A stretch of DNA of 64,000 bases from Batillaria attramentaria (taxonomy: Eukaryota; Mollusca; Gastropoda; Batillariidae). The translations under genes were made by a program, and so were the position numbers. The notes below the pieces were generated by a model, which saw only the letters and a list, made by a program, of their open reading frames with translations, was not told where the DNA came from and searched no databases. The DNA lies in NCBI GenBank assembly GCA_018292915.2, contig JACVVK020000464.1:194501-258500 (forward strand), read 5' to 3'. Below are positions 57,793-63,346 of this stretch, one piece after another. The stretch's first letter is position 1. The number at the start of each line of letters is the position of its first letter.

Positions 57793-60700
57793 GGTAGCAA
57801 AGTACAAAAGTCAAAGCAAAGATATCTCATTGGTACCATAATACAGTATTGTGTTTTCGTGCATGTTTCTCACATGATGTGACCTACAACATTTGTTTTT
57901 CCCAGCAAATCATGTTCATGGTCACACCACACCAGTTCCTGTTACTGAGCAGTCCGCCAGCCAAGGAAGCCGCCTTCCAAACCGCCAAAAAGATATATGG
58001 CAGCACTTTTGCTTTTCAGTAAGTGAACGTAGCAGGCATTCCTTCCCGTATACGTGTATAATTATGCAAGCGAGCTTAGCGATGTTGAGAAGACATTACA
58101 ATTTGTCACGGTTCCCAGCTGTTTTTGTAATGTCCAGCCGCATCCCACCTAGAAACATGCGCAGGTTCGGCAACCTCACACAGTGGCACTGAGCCAGCAG
58201 GGGCTGAAGCCACAGTCTGAGTCAACTCGTGGTTTACGTGGAGAGCTTTGAAGTCCTCCCTTCATGCATGGCTAGCAATAGATCACTCCACTCATGTCAG
58301 TCAAAGGGGGCCAGCCCTCAAGAATTTGGCCAATTGCATGCTGTGGCATAACGAGCACAACACAACACACTTTCTTGCCCGACACTACAACGGGGGGAGC
58401 ATGTGTAGTTTGATATGCCTGAAACATGGAAAGACGGCAGTAAGTCTGTTGATGTCATTTGAGGAAAAAGACCATTACGTCAGTCTCTTTCGTCTTGAAA
58501 TCACCCCTTTTTCCATAAAATAACAACATGGATGCACTGTGCTTTGCCAATACGCGGCAGAGTAAAGGGGCGGGGCTTTGGCCTGGGGGTTTGCCATGTG
58601 GAGTCGTGTTATTGGTCTATTGTCAGTATATTGCAGTTACAGTTCACCTTAGCTGTTCCAAAACTTGTCTTGTGTGGAAATGCTGGCTGTTTGGCCTCGA
58701 ATGGTTGTGTAAGCGGACCCTCTAGCTATCCTGGTCACGGCACCAATTTTTGTAACCGGACCGTCTAACTTTTATGGTTCCGTTCCTTGTTTCGGCTCCT
58801 AGGTAAGGCTGGAGATTGCCGAGGAGTAGCGACAAAATAACGCCACTAGTTTCTGATGTGTGAAGTAATGTTTCAGCCTCACGTTGTGTTCGTTATCAGT
58901 CATTTTCACACTGACCAACCTCTATCCAGAAAACCCGGGCAATATCAGATAGAAGTGTAGTCAGGTGCTGTGCGTCTGATGTCTGCAAGAGGGGAAAGAC
59001 TGAGAGGGGAAGATGCTCTATACACACTCAGCCACACGCTGTCTCACTGATAAACTAACATTTAAGCTTAGTAAAAGTCCAAATAGTATTTTATTTACTG
59101 TATATATACAAACGACCATTGGCCAAAATCAAACCAACTTAAACACTGGCCAAGTAAGAACCTAACAGACAGACACGACACTAGAACTATCCTGAACCTA
59201 GCTTACACTCAACCTAGTTAATCCCCCTAAGACTAACGTAACCTAGCTACTGTGTGTGAGGAACACTCTCGGACTTTGCGCCTGAGGTGTGACAATAGTA
59301 CCTTACAACTGACTAAGCTTAAACAGCCAAGTAGTGTAGCTTTCACAGCCACAACTTAATCTGCAGGAGACAAGTTGGGAACCAGCTTTGTCAGCCGGGG
59401 TCTGGTACTAGCTTTGTCAGCCGGGGTCTGGTACCAGCTTTGTCAGCCGGGGTCTGGTGCTAGCTTTGTCAGCCGGGGTCTGGTACCAGCTTTGTCAGCC
59501 GGGGTCTGGTACCAGCTTTGTCAGCCGGGGTCTGGTGCTAGCTTTGTCAGCCGGGGTCTGGTACCAGCTTTGTCAGCCGGGGTCTGGTGCTAGCTTTGTC
59601 AGCCGGGGTCTGGTGCTAGCTTTGTCAGCCGGGGTCTGGTGCTAGCTTTGTCAGCCGGGGTCTGGTGCTAGCTTTGTCAGCCGGGGTCTGGTACTAGCTT
59701 TGTCAGTCGGGGTCTGGTACCAGCTTTGTCAGCCGGGGTCTGGTACCAGCTTTGTCAGCCGGGGTCTAGTGCCAGCTTTGTCAGCCGGGGTCTGGTACTA
59801 GCTTTGTCAGCCGGGGTCTGGTACTAGCTTTGTCAGCCGGGGTCTGGTGCTAGCTTTGTCAGCCGGGGTCTGGTACAGTCAAACCTGTGTAAGGCGGTCA
59901 CCCAAGGGACTGGACCAAACTGACCGCCTTAGACAGGTGGCCGGGTTGTCCAGGAAGGCATGTCAACAGCTAGCATGTCACCCAATGAATACTCTAGTGG
60001 TGCACGTGTTACGAGCTGACAACAGGGCTCGCCTAAAGCTCTCTATACACTTGAAAATACGTGTTTGGGGTCCTTTTTATTTTTTTTTATTGCACACCGT
60101 TTGATTTCAAACAAACAGATCAGCAGGTGATCGACTGACGATGCAACAAAGAAACAACAAGCTTCCTGCTGACAGCGGATTCACGCACATTAACACGCCG
60201 TCGTCTCAATCGGAAGCAATAGAAACGACAAACAGGGTGACAACACCTTCACGTATTCGTACACCTTGGAATTTGATCGGTTTACAAACACAAAGCTGAC
60301 TGCTTCCTACAGACCTTGTACTGATTGCAAAGCAATCAAAAGGACGCTGCTAACAGCCACCCCCTCGCCCCCACCAATCCCCCGGCTATTCACTCGGAGG
60401 AGGAGGCGCGTGTCAGTGAGCCGCGGCGTGGCTAATCCTGGCTTGTCAAGCAGTTAGGCAGTCTGTCTTGTCAGTTGAGAACACAGCAGGGGCCCGAAGG
60501 CGGTCACTACACAACAAAGTGACTGCCCTGTACAGTGTGAAAGGTCGTTTGGGACTGCCAAAATAGGTGGCACGACCGCGTTAGACAGTGACCTGGTTAT
60601 ACAGTGCATATATAGAGGGAAAATGCTCGGGGATCCTCTGGGGTGACCGAGTTAGACAGTGGCATGGCTTATACAGGTGACCGCCATGGCAGGTTCGACT

Positions 60701-61865
60701 GTACTAGCTTTGTCAGCCGGGGTCTGGTGCTAGCTTTGTCAGCCGGGGTCTGGTACCAGCTTTGTCAGCCGGGGTCTGGTACCAGCTTTGTCAGCCGGGG
60801 TCTGGTACCAGCTTTGTCAGCCGGGGTCTGGTACTAGCTTTGTCTGCCGGGGTCTGGTACTAGCTTTGTCAGCCGGGGTCTGGTACTAGCTTTGTCAGCC
60901 GGGGTCTGGTACTAGCTTTGTCAGCCAGGGTCTGGTACTAGCTTTGTCAGCCGGGGTCTGGTACCAGCTTTGTCAGCCAGGGTCTGGTACCAGCTTTGTC
61001 AGCCGGGGTCTGGTACTAGCTTTGTCAGCCGGGGTCTGGTACTAGCTTTGTCAGCCGGGCTCTGGTGCTAGCTTTGTCAGCCGGGGTCTGGTACTAGCTT
61101 TGTCAGTCAGGGATGCTAGCCTAAGTGGCCGCCAGTCCAGAGACTGGAACTGCTGCTCCTTTTATACCCTCTCCCAGGTCGGTGAGACGGGAAGGGCGCT
61201 TGTTCTGTTATGGTACACATGTACTGTAGCTGCTACTGCTGCAATCACTTACAAGAGTTTGCTCCCCTGCTACAGTTGCATTCAGTGTGTTTGTAAGTGT
61301 AAGTGTGTATTTAGTGTGTATGTTGTGTGTATTTAGTGTGTATGTTGTGTGTATTTAGTGTGTATGTTGTGTGTATTTAGTGTGTATGTTGTGTGTATTT
61401 AGTGTGTATGTTGTGTGTATTTAGTGTGTATGTTGTGTGTATTTAGTGTGTATGTTCAGATGACATTACTCTGTCTGTCTGACTTACACTACACTCATTA
61501 GCTACCATTGTAGAGAACTCAGACAGTTGCAGCACCATCTTCCTTACAGCTTACAAAATTAGCGGTCACTTTGACCATCTCTGTCAAATTCAGAGGGTCA
61601 TTTTGTAAAATCAGTGAAGTACAGCCTCAAGTTCTCCACATCAGATTCTGAAATCTTTGCATAAATGACGCACGTGTGTGTAATAAGGAACACTAAGCTT
61701 TTCTTACAAAAACAAGCTACAGTGAAATCTTATTCGGAGAAGGTACATGTATGTATAATGATATAAAATGGCAATGTGTTTTATGTGCACAGTGGGTCCA
61801 GCATTGAGAACTGGCACAGCATCATCCGCATGGGACTGATCGTGGCTTCTGGTACCAAGAGACAG
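33850..61865 (+). CDS. PARP8: PARP6/PARP8-like mono-ADP-ribosyltransferase (gene-level, 3' truncated by window)
   Basis: Nineteen exons (listed separately) give a continuous frame of about 724 codons. The N-terminal part (exons 2-3, around CRISFLASDDYP) resembles the extra N-terminal region of vertebrate PARP8, which PARP6 lacks. It is followed by an acidic segment, then VHPLLQADMQTLRDVYSE and SYLDSPDCPKVEVFQ. The conserved cysteine-rich block is QRIPTLNEFCVVCDEPHVFQ, AVCSRELCVFAYQTLGVM and GAEVVDLL. The start of the ADP-ribosyltransferase fold is IISSNRSHIVKLPPERQ, HQFLLLSSPPAKEA, GSTFAFHGSSIENWHSI. The His of FAFHGS is the NAD-binding His of the H-Y-x triad; the GIYLS-type Tyr exon lies past the window. 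Family members transfer single ADP-ribose units to proteins. The gene exceeds 28 kb, mostly repeats and transposons. Confidence 0.9.
34700..34798 (+). CDS. PARP8: PARP exon 2
   Basis: The acceptor TTTTGTGCAG precedes DFSLQQNVLIFKWTSAATGN and ends SDDYP with CCAG|GTCTGT; phase 1 to phase 1. It matches the SEDYPDN region of PARP8-type N-termini together with exon 3. Confidence 0.75.
35106..35204 (+). CDS. PARP8: PARP exon 3
   Basis: The acceptor TGTTTTTCAG precedes DNSLITQFWESSGRENSTVC and ends HKIGE with GAAG|GTAATG. 99 bases, phase 1 on both sides. Confidence 0.78.
35296..35520 (+). mobile_element. tRNA-related SINE with internal 21-bp expansion
   Basis: Box A-like AGCCGAATGGTAGTG and box B-like AGTTTGAATCCCAGC lie about 45 bases apart, followed by a tail ending GGTCGTTAAACTTAA. 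Four tandem copies of a 21-bp unit (TTGTCGTTGATATCACCCAT) are expanded in the body at about 35,397-35,481. Confidence 0.6.
35794..35993 (+). CDS. PARP8: PARP exon 4 (acidic segment)
   Basis: The acceptor TTTATTTCAG precedes DLLVAEREEKMDADSESKTT; the rest is Asp/Ser/Tyr-rich (SEDDYDQSDYYGDLD) and ends GAG|GTAGGT in phase 0. It corresponds to the acidic segment before the conserved HPQL block in vertebrate PARP6/8. Confidence 0.85.
36630..36727 (+). CDS. PARP8: PARP exon 5
   Basis: The acceptor ATGTTGCAG precedes GYGKTGMDKVHPLLQADMQT, then LRDVYSESSLSY; ends ACAG|GTAACC in phase 2. Clear match to HPQLDADIEAVKEIYSE of PARP6. Confidence 0.9.
37259..37325 (+). CDS. PARP8: PARP exon 6
   Basis: The acceptor CTATTTTTCAG precedes RLLDSIGEIDVELKIPLNFL and NLT, ending GACA|GTAAGA in phase 0. 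Confidence 0.9.
37655..38683 (-). CDS. Tc1-type DD34E transposase, intact
   Basis: 342 residues from ATG at 38,683. The N-terminal paired-like helix-turn-helix shows REVARRLGVSHSVIQRLHKR, followed by the GRPR-like PRSGHPRATN and a second HTH. Catalytic residues are Asp in VLFTDESRF, Asp in CLQDDNATPHR and Glu in SPDLAPIENLWD, with 34 residues between the last two, which defines the Tc1 DD34E group. GGGSVMVWGGF is also typical. There is no frameshift or stop, so this copy may be active. It lies antisense to the host PARP gene. Some 250 bases separate its ATG from repeat-like ACGTAGAAGAAGAAG sequence upstream. Confidence 0.95.
   Translation of the reverse strand: MPPRQRLSTLDRGRALGWLQDGTSGREVARRLGVSHSVIQRLHKRFQATGSADERPRSGHPRATNRRNDRYLQLLALRDRTVTARTLRSNLRTATNIIISQDTVERRLHEVDLHSRVPADRIPLTPRHRRARMAFCHNHQRWNRQQWDRVLFTDESRFTLSNSDARRRVWRRVGERYIDACVQEHDRYGGGSVMVWGGFHLHGRTPLYLIRGNLTGVRYRDEIVRPIIIPTLRAMGRGSCLQDDNATPHRAVVVRDFLQWQQVVRMDWPARSPDLAPIENLWDILGRRVVDNHPHPTDAAQLFQFLQQEWHAIPQQMLQNLVHSMRQRVVDCRAANGGHTSY
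39057..39741 (-). mobile_element. tRNA-derived SINE nested in the Tc1 element
   Basis: On the minus strand the head (about 39,741-39,670) reads CCCCGTGGTGTAGTGGTTAG with box A, then GGGTTCGATCCC as box B. The body continues to 39,057. A perfect 14-bp target duplication TGTAAAGCTACTGA flanks it at 39,043-39,056 and 39,742-39,755. The tRNA-like head is not a functional tRNA gene. Length is 685 bp, long for a SINE, so an unrecognised second unit may be included. Confidence 0.85.
39860..40220. repeat. Short tandem duplications in PARP intron 6
   Basis: Two copies of a segment with GCCTTTGCTGTCACTTTCTT and two of GTTACACAGCTTTGGTAGGG. Non-coding. Confidence 0.8.
40246..40336 (+). CDS. PARP8: PARP exon 7, whose 3' end seeds a minisatellite
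   Basis: The acceptor TTATTTTCAG precedes TQMAKAWKLNIEEPLIIRIH, then LASMSYLDSP, ending CACCAG|GTAATC in phase 1. The final 33 bases and the donor are repeated downstream. Using any later donor would introduce the in-frame TAA of the unit. Confidence 0.92.
40303..40642 (+). repeat. 42-bp minisatellite spanning the exon 7 donor
   Basis: Eight copies of a 42-bp unit consisting of the last part of exon 7 (TCTTACCTCGATTCACCAG) and the first intron bases (GTAATCTTTAA). The first copy is the real exon-intron junction. Confidence 0.97.
40762..41633. repeat. 30-bp minisatellite in PARP intron 7
   Basis: About 28 copies of a 30-bp unit with CATGCCAACTGAACACAACA. Length divisible by three keeps several frames open on both strands; these are not genes. 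Confidence 0.97.
41959..42028 (+). CDS. PARP8: PARP exon 8
   Basis: The acceptor TTTGTAG precedes DCPKVEVFQACKKSVCGIAA and QMK, ending AAGAA|GTAAGT in phase 2. Confidence 0.9.
42063..43898. mobile_element. TIR DNA element (CAGGGGT ends), hAT-like, non-autonomous
   Basis: Ends CAGGGGTCGAA and TTCTACCCCTG are inverted and flanked by AACATA at 42,057-42,062 and 43,899-43,904. No transposase is readable. Inside is a diverged duplication (about 42,555-42,650 and 42,705-42,785, sharing GGCAACGCCGGGATGTC) and a second nested element. Confidence 0.65.
42834..43334. mobile_element. Nested G/C-rich MITE (CAGGGGCG ends)
   Basis: Ends CAGGGGCGC and GGCGCCCCTG are inverted and flanked by CTGAA on both sides. 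The interior is dominated by long G runs (42,910-42,963) and C runs (43,291-43,318) whose exact lengths are not trustworthy. Confidence 0.65.
44084..44241 (+). CDS. PARP8: PARP exon 9 (5' boundary uncertain)
   Basis: Homology begins at 44,124 with HLDGFLQKHWRSLGNARLRA, matching the ILGMFTSQQWKHLS block of PARP6. It ends CCGATGG|GTAAGA in phase 1. The obvious acceptor CATTGCAG (44,121-44,123) would shift the frame by one after exon 8 and hit a stop. The acceptor TTTACTGCAAG at 44,081-44,083 restores the frame by adding 13 residues and is used here. Confidence 0.65.
44492..44886. mobile_element. piggyBac-like MITE
   Basis: Inverted ends CCCTTTCACAAC and GTTGTGAAAGGG, with CTAA on the left and TTAA on the right (one base from a perfect TTAA duplication). 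395 bp, non-coding. Confidence 0.65.
45113..45194 (+). CDS. PARP8: PARP exon 10
   Basis: The acceptor GGGTTTCAG joins in phase 1 to give GQLARNALIMTRGHLQEASI, then LLSSDTT, ending ACCAG|GTGCTG in phase 2. It matches GRLMNRSISCTM of PARP6. A stronger-looking acceptor at 45,021-45,023 (TTTTCTCCAG) would lead to a stop. Confidence 0.7.
45368..45440. repeat. (TAGTG)n microsatellite
   Basis: Pure 5-bp repeat followed by GT and G runs. Confidence 0.96.
45746..45999 (+). CDS. PARP8: PARP exon 11, whose 3' end seeds a minisatellite
   Basis: The acceptor TCTTTTACAG precedes SSEDAMVYMDDQNSPAGDND. The exon is polar and low-complexity, as in the variable linker of vertebrate PARP6/8, and ends TVTSTQ with CTCAAG|GTAGGA in phase 1. 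Confidence 0.85.
46000..46455 (+). repeat. 61-64-bp minisatellite repeating the exon 11 donor
   Basis: About seven units, each ending with the last 22 bases of exon 11 (ACTGTCACATCCACTCAAG) followed by GTAGGAGAAAG. Two subtypes (CCCTGA and CTGTGA) are interspersed. Confidence 0.95.
46604..46705. repeat. 32-bp tandem repeat, three copies
   Basis: Unit contains AGTAGTGCAGCACCGGCAAG. Confidence 0.95.
46831..47165 (+). pseudogene. LINE 3' fragment with (ATT)n tail
   Basis: Encodes a typical LINE ORF2 C-terminus (RNALPAGLRDQSDIDRFKSD, then LITHLFRLAFD and TAG at 46,925). A GT tract follows, then GCGCTGTATAAGTACAATTC and an ATT-rich tail. It is a 5'-truncated insertion whose tail ends about 12 bases before PARP exon 12. 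Confidence 0.75.
47177..47349 (+). CDS. PARP8: PARP exon 12
   Basis: The acceptor TTTGCTGAAG precedes DVRKKKQDYSRSKSISTSQT and ends ESPSLENGFLVM at CATG|GTGAGT in phase 0. The last part matches PTLEYGFLVQIM of PARP6. Confidence 0.9.
47460..47690 (+). repeat. Second copy of the GGTCAAGGTCA dispersed repeat
   Basis: Related to the repeat flanking the DIRS element: GAGGCAGGAACC, TGGGTCAAGGTCATCCAAAA and TGACCTTGACCTT modules in the same order. Confidence 0.75.
47793..47888 (+). CDS. PARP8: PARP exon 13
   Basis: The acceptor TTGGTTTCAG precedes MFRYARQRIPTLNEFCVVCD, then EPHVFQNGAMLM, ending CATG|GTAAGT in phase 0. The CVVCD cysteine pair is conserved with vertebrate PARP6/8. Confidence 0.97.
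47916..51283 (+). repeat. 59-bp minisatellite with a GTAAGT donor consensus in every unit
   Basis: About 57 copies of a 59-bp unit containing ACCACCCTGTAAGTCTTGTA and TATTATCAACATGACAAATT. A 52-bp variant lacking TGTAGTA alternates with the full unit at about 48,760-49,125 (111-bp higher-order repeat). The array begins 27 bases after the exon 13 donor, which is also GTAAGT. Confidence 0.97.
51370..51770. repeat. 25-bp G-rich minisatellite
   Basis: About 16 copies with GTAGGAGAGATGGTAAGGGT in PARP intron 13. Confidence 0.95.
51810..51902 (+). CDS. PARP8: PARP exon 14
   Basis: The acceptor CTGTTTCAG precedes PAVCSRELCVFAYQTLGVMV and ends DIATGAE at GAG|GTCAGT, phase 0. Confidence 0.97.
51966..52232. 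repeat. 44-bp tandem repeat, six copies
   Basis: Unit contains TTTAGTTTTACTGCAGCCCA and TGACTTGCCTATCATCTCA. Confidence 0.95.
52312..55612 (+). mobile_element. Full-length APE-type non-LTR retrotransposon (LINE)
   Basis: About 280 bases of 5' UTR, one intact ORF and a short (AAGT)n tail at 55,597-55,610. The flanks share about 12 bases (ATATTCTTATAT) as a probable target duplication. It lies in PARP intron 14 in the sense orientation. The family is the RTE/related endonuclease-RT type often annotated as craniofacial development protein 2-like. Confidence 0.9.
52594..55602 (+). CDS. LINE endonuclease-reverse transcriptase, intact
   Basis: 1,002 codons. The N-terminal AP-endonuclease domain shows TRVATWNIRTMYEVGR, LGLSETRW, IIQCYAPTNDAEEEKK, ILMGDFNAKIG and the late SSDHHLL. 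The RT core shows GKAAGPDEIPAEAIK, IKLPKKGDLRDCSNYRGIML, QQAGFRRNRSCADQI, YINFIDYEKAFDSVDRE, VRQGCLLSPFLF and the catalytic DFADDLALLS. The C-terminal region with YGCETWR and GKRKRGRPRNSW is typical of this family. It nicks target DNA and primes reverse transcription there. No stops or frameshifts, so recently active. An upstream start is possible, but the ATG at 52,594 gives a full domain set. No zinc-knuckle ORF1 is present, as in RTE-like elements. Confidence 0.95.
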   Translation: MTHCSESRKEAARPTPLLTPRTTTRVATWNIRTMYEVGRTIQVAREMKNYKIGVLGLSETRWLQTGQLRFSSGEQLLYSGHTEDGAPHTEGVALMLAPEAQRALIGWEPVNSRIITAKFITKKKDIKLNIIQCYAPTNDAEEEKKDDFYQQLQTVIDRGGAKDMTILMGDFNAKIGSDNTGYEDTMGTHGLGQMNENGERFADFCALNQLVIGGSIFPHKRIHKATWRSPDHVTENQIDHICISRKFRRSWRDVRVMRGADVSSDHHLLATTLRLRLKRHTNANSTRTRYNVGLLRNTDTQAAFRISLSNRFQPLQDLIEDSEMDIETQWEHSKKLWHDTCEEVLGKRKTQHKEWISADTIQKLEVRKEKKTALNTSRTRRAKAKAQEEYTAADREVKRSTRKDKRDYIDNLASQAEEAARQGNLKDLYQVTKKLAGKFQQTDKPVKDKNGHPLTTTEEQLKRWAEHFRELLNRPIPETPPDIPPAETELPINCDKPSKAEIRKAIMTLRNGKAAGPDEIPAEAIKADTETAVNMLHSLFSKIWEKEEVPAQWKEGIVIKLPKKGDLRDCSNYRGIMLLSVPGKVLNRILLERMREAVDPMLRDQQAGFRRNRSCADQIASLRIIVEQSLEWNSPLYINFIDYEKAFDSVDREALWKLLRHYGVPGKIISLIQCTYQDMSCRIAHAGQLSESFEVKTGVRQGCLLSPFLFLLVIDWIMKTTTAGRKNGIQWTLWTQLDDLDFADDLALLSHSHSQMQDKTTCLEATSAGTGLKINRKKTELMKINTTANTPVTVGGEPIREVESFVYLGSVVDGQGGTDRDVTARIGKARAAMVMLKNVWASKVVSIRTKLRIFNSNVKSVLLYGCETWRTTKTMQQKIQTFLNTCLRRIFNIRWPEKIRNEELWERAGQEPVAKQILRRKWGWIGHTLRKPASSTTRQALTWNPQGKRKRGRPRNSWRRDTEAELCKQGTNWTGVARLAQNRVRWRRVVDGLCSTWSQGPK
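55841..55966 (+). CDS. PARP8: PARP exon 15
   Basis: The acceptor TTGTTCACAG precedes VVDLLIAMTRAAVISHRRSV, then IFEPFPNIVDPHNPKELAFS, ending GAAAAG|GTGAGT in phase 0. Confidence 0.97.
55978..56108. repeat. 42-bp tandem repeat, three copies
   Basis: Unit contains ACTGATGTATGTGTGTGTCT; starts 11 bases after the exon 15 donor. Confidence 0.95.
56193..56370 (+). mobile_element. TA-duplicating MITE (copy 2)
   Basis: 178 bp, about 85-90% like copy 1, with ends CAGTCAAACCTGTGTAAGGC and GGCAGGTTCGACTG flanked by TA. Confidence 0.9.
56384..56558 (+). repeat. 43-bp tandem repeat with acceptor-like motif, four copies
   Basis: Each unit contains CCTTGTTATCTTTCAGCTTG, which resembles a 3' splice site. 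The array ends about 55 bases before exon 16. Confidence 0.93.
56612..56745 (+). CDS. PARP8: PARP exon 16
   Basis: The acceptor TTTTGTTTCAG precedes NKDYKKLGTVINQLPPMRAM, then TSVTCGELHAKL and RLLFPLLT, ending ACATG|GTCAGT in phase 2. Confidence 0.95.
57147..57195 (+). CDS. PARP8: PARP exon 17
   Basis: The acceptor TCTTCCAG precedes WIISSNRSHIVKLPPER and the exon ends CGG|GTGAGC in phase 0. Near-identical to the vertebrate PARP6/8 block. Confidence 0.97.
57250..57645. mobile_element. Two tRNA-related SINE fragments
   Basis: A plus-strand fragment (57,250-57,315) has a box B-like GAGTTTGAATCCTGGC. A minus-strand copy (about 57,645-57,320) starts with GGTCTAGGGTTCGTATCCC and ends with GCGCTATGTAAGTATCAATT followed by an ATT-rich tail. 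Confidence 0.55.
57728..57790. repeat. (GT)n microsatellite
   Basis: Pure GT tract. Confidence 0.97.
57906..58018 (+). CDS. PARP8: PARP exon 18
   Basis: The acceptor TTTTTCCCAG precedes QIMFMVTPHQFLLLSSPPAK, then YGSTFAF, ending TTTTCA|GTAAGT in phase 2. The split codon becomes His with exon 19. Confidence 0.97.
58019..59375. other. PARP intron 18, left part
   Basis: No exon or classified element recognised in this 1.35-kb stretch; frames present lack homology. Confidence 0.55.
59376..61110. repeat. 26-bp minisatellite array interrupted by a MITE
   Basis: Units contain GCTTTGTCAGCCGGGGTCTG and GTACTA, GTACCA or GTGCTA. About 19 copies lie left and 15 right of the MITE at 59,876-60,701. Confidence 0.96.
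59876..60701 (+). mobile_element. TA-duplicating MITE (copy 3, long form)
   Basis: 826 bp with the same ends as copies 1 and 2, flanked by TA (59,874-59,875 and 60,702-60,703). It has about 650 bases of interior missing from the short copies, which replaces the short internal junction near CAACAGCTAGCATGTCA. No transposase frame is visible. It may be closer to the parent element, or a short copy with its own nested insertion. Confidence 0.85.
61300..61455. repeat. 22-bp tandem repeat, seven copies
   Basis: Unit contains GTGTATTTAGTGTGTATGTT. Confidence 0.95.
61793..61865 (+). CDS. PARP8: PARP exon 19 with the catalytic His; 3' end seeds a minisatellite
   Basis: The acceptor TTATGTGCACAG precedes (H)GSSIENWHSIIRMGLIVAS and GTKRQ, ending GACAG|GTTAGT in phase 0. 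His of HGS contacts NAD in the ADP-ribosyltransferase fold. The next exon (vertebrate LHGAAYGKGIYLS) is not in the window. Confidence 0.96.
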
Positions 61866-62880
61866 GTTAGTGCTATACAACTACATGTAGCTGTAAATAC
61901 GAAAACTCATGCCTACAAGTGACAGGTTAGTGCTATACAACTACATGTAGCTGTAAATACGAAAACTCATGCCTACAAGTGACAGGTTAGTGCTACACAA
62001 CTACATGTAGCTGTAAATACGAAAACTCATGCCTACAAGAGACAGGTTAGTGCTATACAACTACATGTAGCTGTAAATACGAAAACTCATGCCTACAAGT
62101 GACAGGTTAGTGCTATACAACTACATGTAGCTGTAAATACGAAAACTCATGCCTACAAGTGACAGGTTAGTGCTACACAACTACATGTAGCTGTAAATAC
62201 GAAAACTCATGCCTACAAGAGACAGGTTAGTGCTATACAACTACATGTAGCTGTAAATACGAAAACTCATGCCTACAAGTGACAGGTTAGTGCTATACAA
62301 CTACATGTAGCTGTAAATACGAAAACTCATGCCTACAAGTGACAGGTTAGTGCTACACAACTACATGTAGCTGTAAATACGAAAACTCATGCCTACAAGA
62401 GACAGGTTAGTGCTATACAACTACATGTAGCTGTAAATACGAAAACTCATGCCTACAAGTGACAGGTTAGTGCTATACAACTACATGTAGCTGTAAATAC
62501 GAAAACTCATGCCTACAAGTGACAGGTTAGTGCTATACAACTACATGTAGCTGTAAATACGAAAACTCATGCCTACAAGTGACAGGTTAGTGCTATACAA
62601 CTACATGTAGCTGTAAATACGAAAACTCATGCCTACAAGTGACAGGTTAGTGCTATACAACTACATGTAGCTGTAAATACGAAAACTCATGCCTACAAGT
62701 GACAGGTTAGTGCTACACAACTACATGTAGCTGTAAATACGAAAACTCATGCCTACAAGTGACAGGTTAGTGCTACACAACTACATGTAGCTGTAAATAC
62801 GAAAACTCATGCCTACAAGTGACAGGTTAGTGCTATACAACTACATGTAGCTGTAAATACCAAAACTCATGCCTACAAGT
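61861..62880 (+). repeat. 60-bp minisatellite spanning the exon 19 donor
   Basis: Seventeen exact-length units, each starting GACAGGTTAGTGCTA, the last five exon bases plus donor. In the left part every third unit carries GCTACAC and ends CAAGAGACAG, giving a 180-bp higher-order repeat. Confidence 0.98.
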
Positions 62881-62914
62881 GACTGCCATTGTTTTGCCTT
62901 CAGCACTTGCAGAC

Positions 62915-63050
62915 AGAAAGAGAGAGAGACAGAGAGAGAAAAAAAAACAGACAGAGAGAGAGAGACGGAAACAGAGAGAGAAAAAAAACAGACAGAGAGA
63001 GAGAGACGGAAACAGAGAGAGAAAAAATAGAGAGAGAGAGAGAGGTGCAG
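62915..63050. repeat. GAGA-rich low-complexity tract
   Basis: Two copies of a GACAGAGAGAGAGAGACGG segment with A runs. The open frame across it is compositional. Confidence 0.9.
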
Positions 63051-63183
63051 GAGCAGTGAAGAAGAAAACAGCAACAAGCGTCCAACTGAAATCACTAAAT
63101 CCAATGGACATCTACAACTCTGCCATCTTGGAGTAGTTATAGGGGTGCGGCATGTTGTTGAGACTTTGCACGGTTATACTATA

Positions 63184-63346
63184 CTGTTATAGGCTGGGTT
63201 TCGGGGGTAGGGCCATAGGTGTAGTTTGAGGGAGGTGACAGTTAAGAAAGTTGTAGCCCAAGGCCAAGGGCTACAACTTTCTTCTCTATCACCTCCCTCA
63301 AACTACACCTACGGCCCTACCCCCCGAAAACCAGCCTATAATAGTT
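63184..63346. repeat. Foldback hairpin element
   Basis: Inverted arms of about 75 bp (63,184-63,259 and 63,268-63,346) share ATAGGCTGG, GTGTAGTTTGAGGGAGGTGA and AAAGTTGTAGCCC around an 8-base loop. Confidence 0.9.

Noticed and set aside
62881..63136. Alternative terminal PARP exon starting at TTGCCTTCAG
   Set aside because: It would encode only a GAGA-repeat peptide with no relation to the ADP-ribosyltransferase domain; possible but unsupported.
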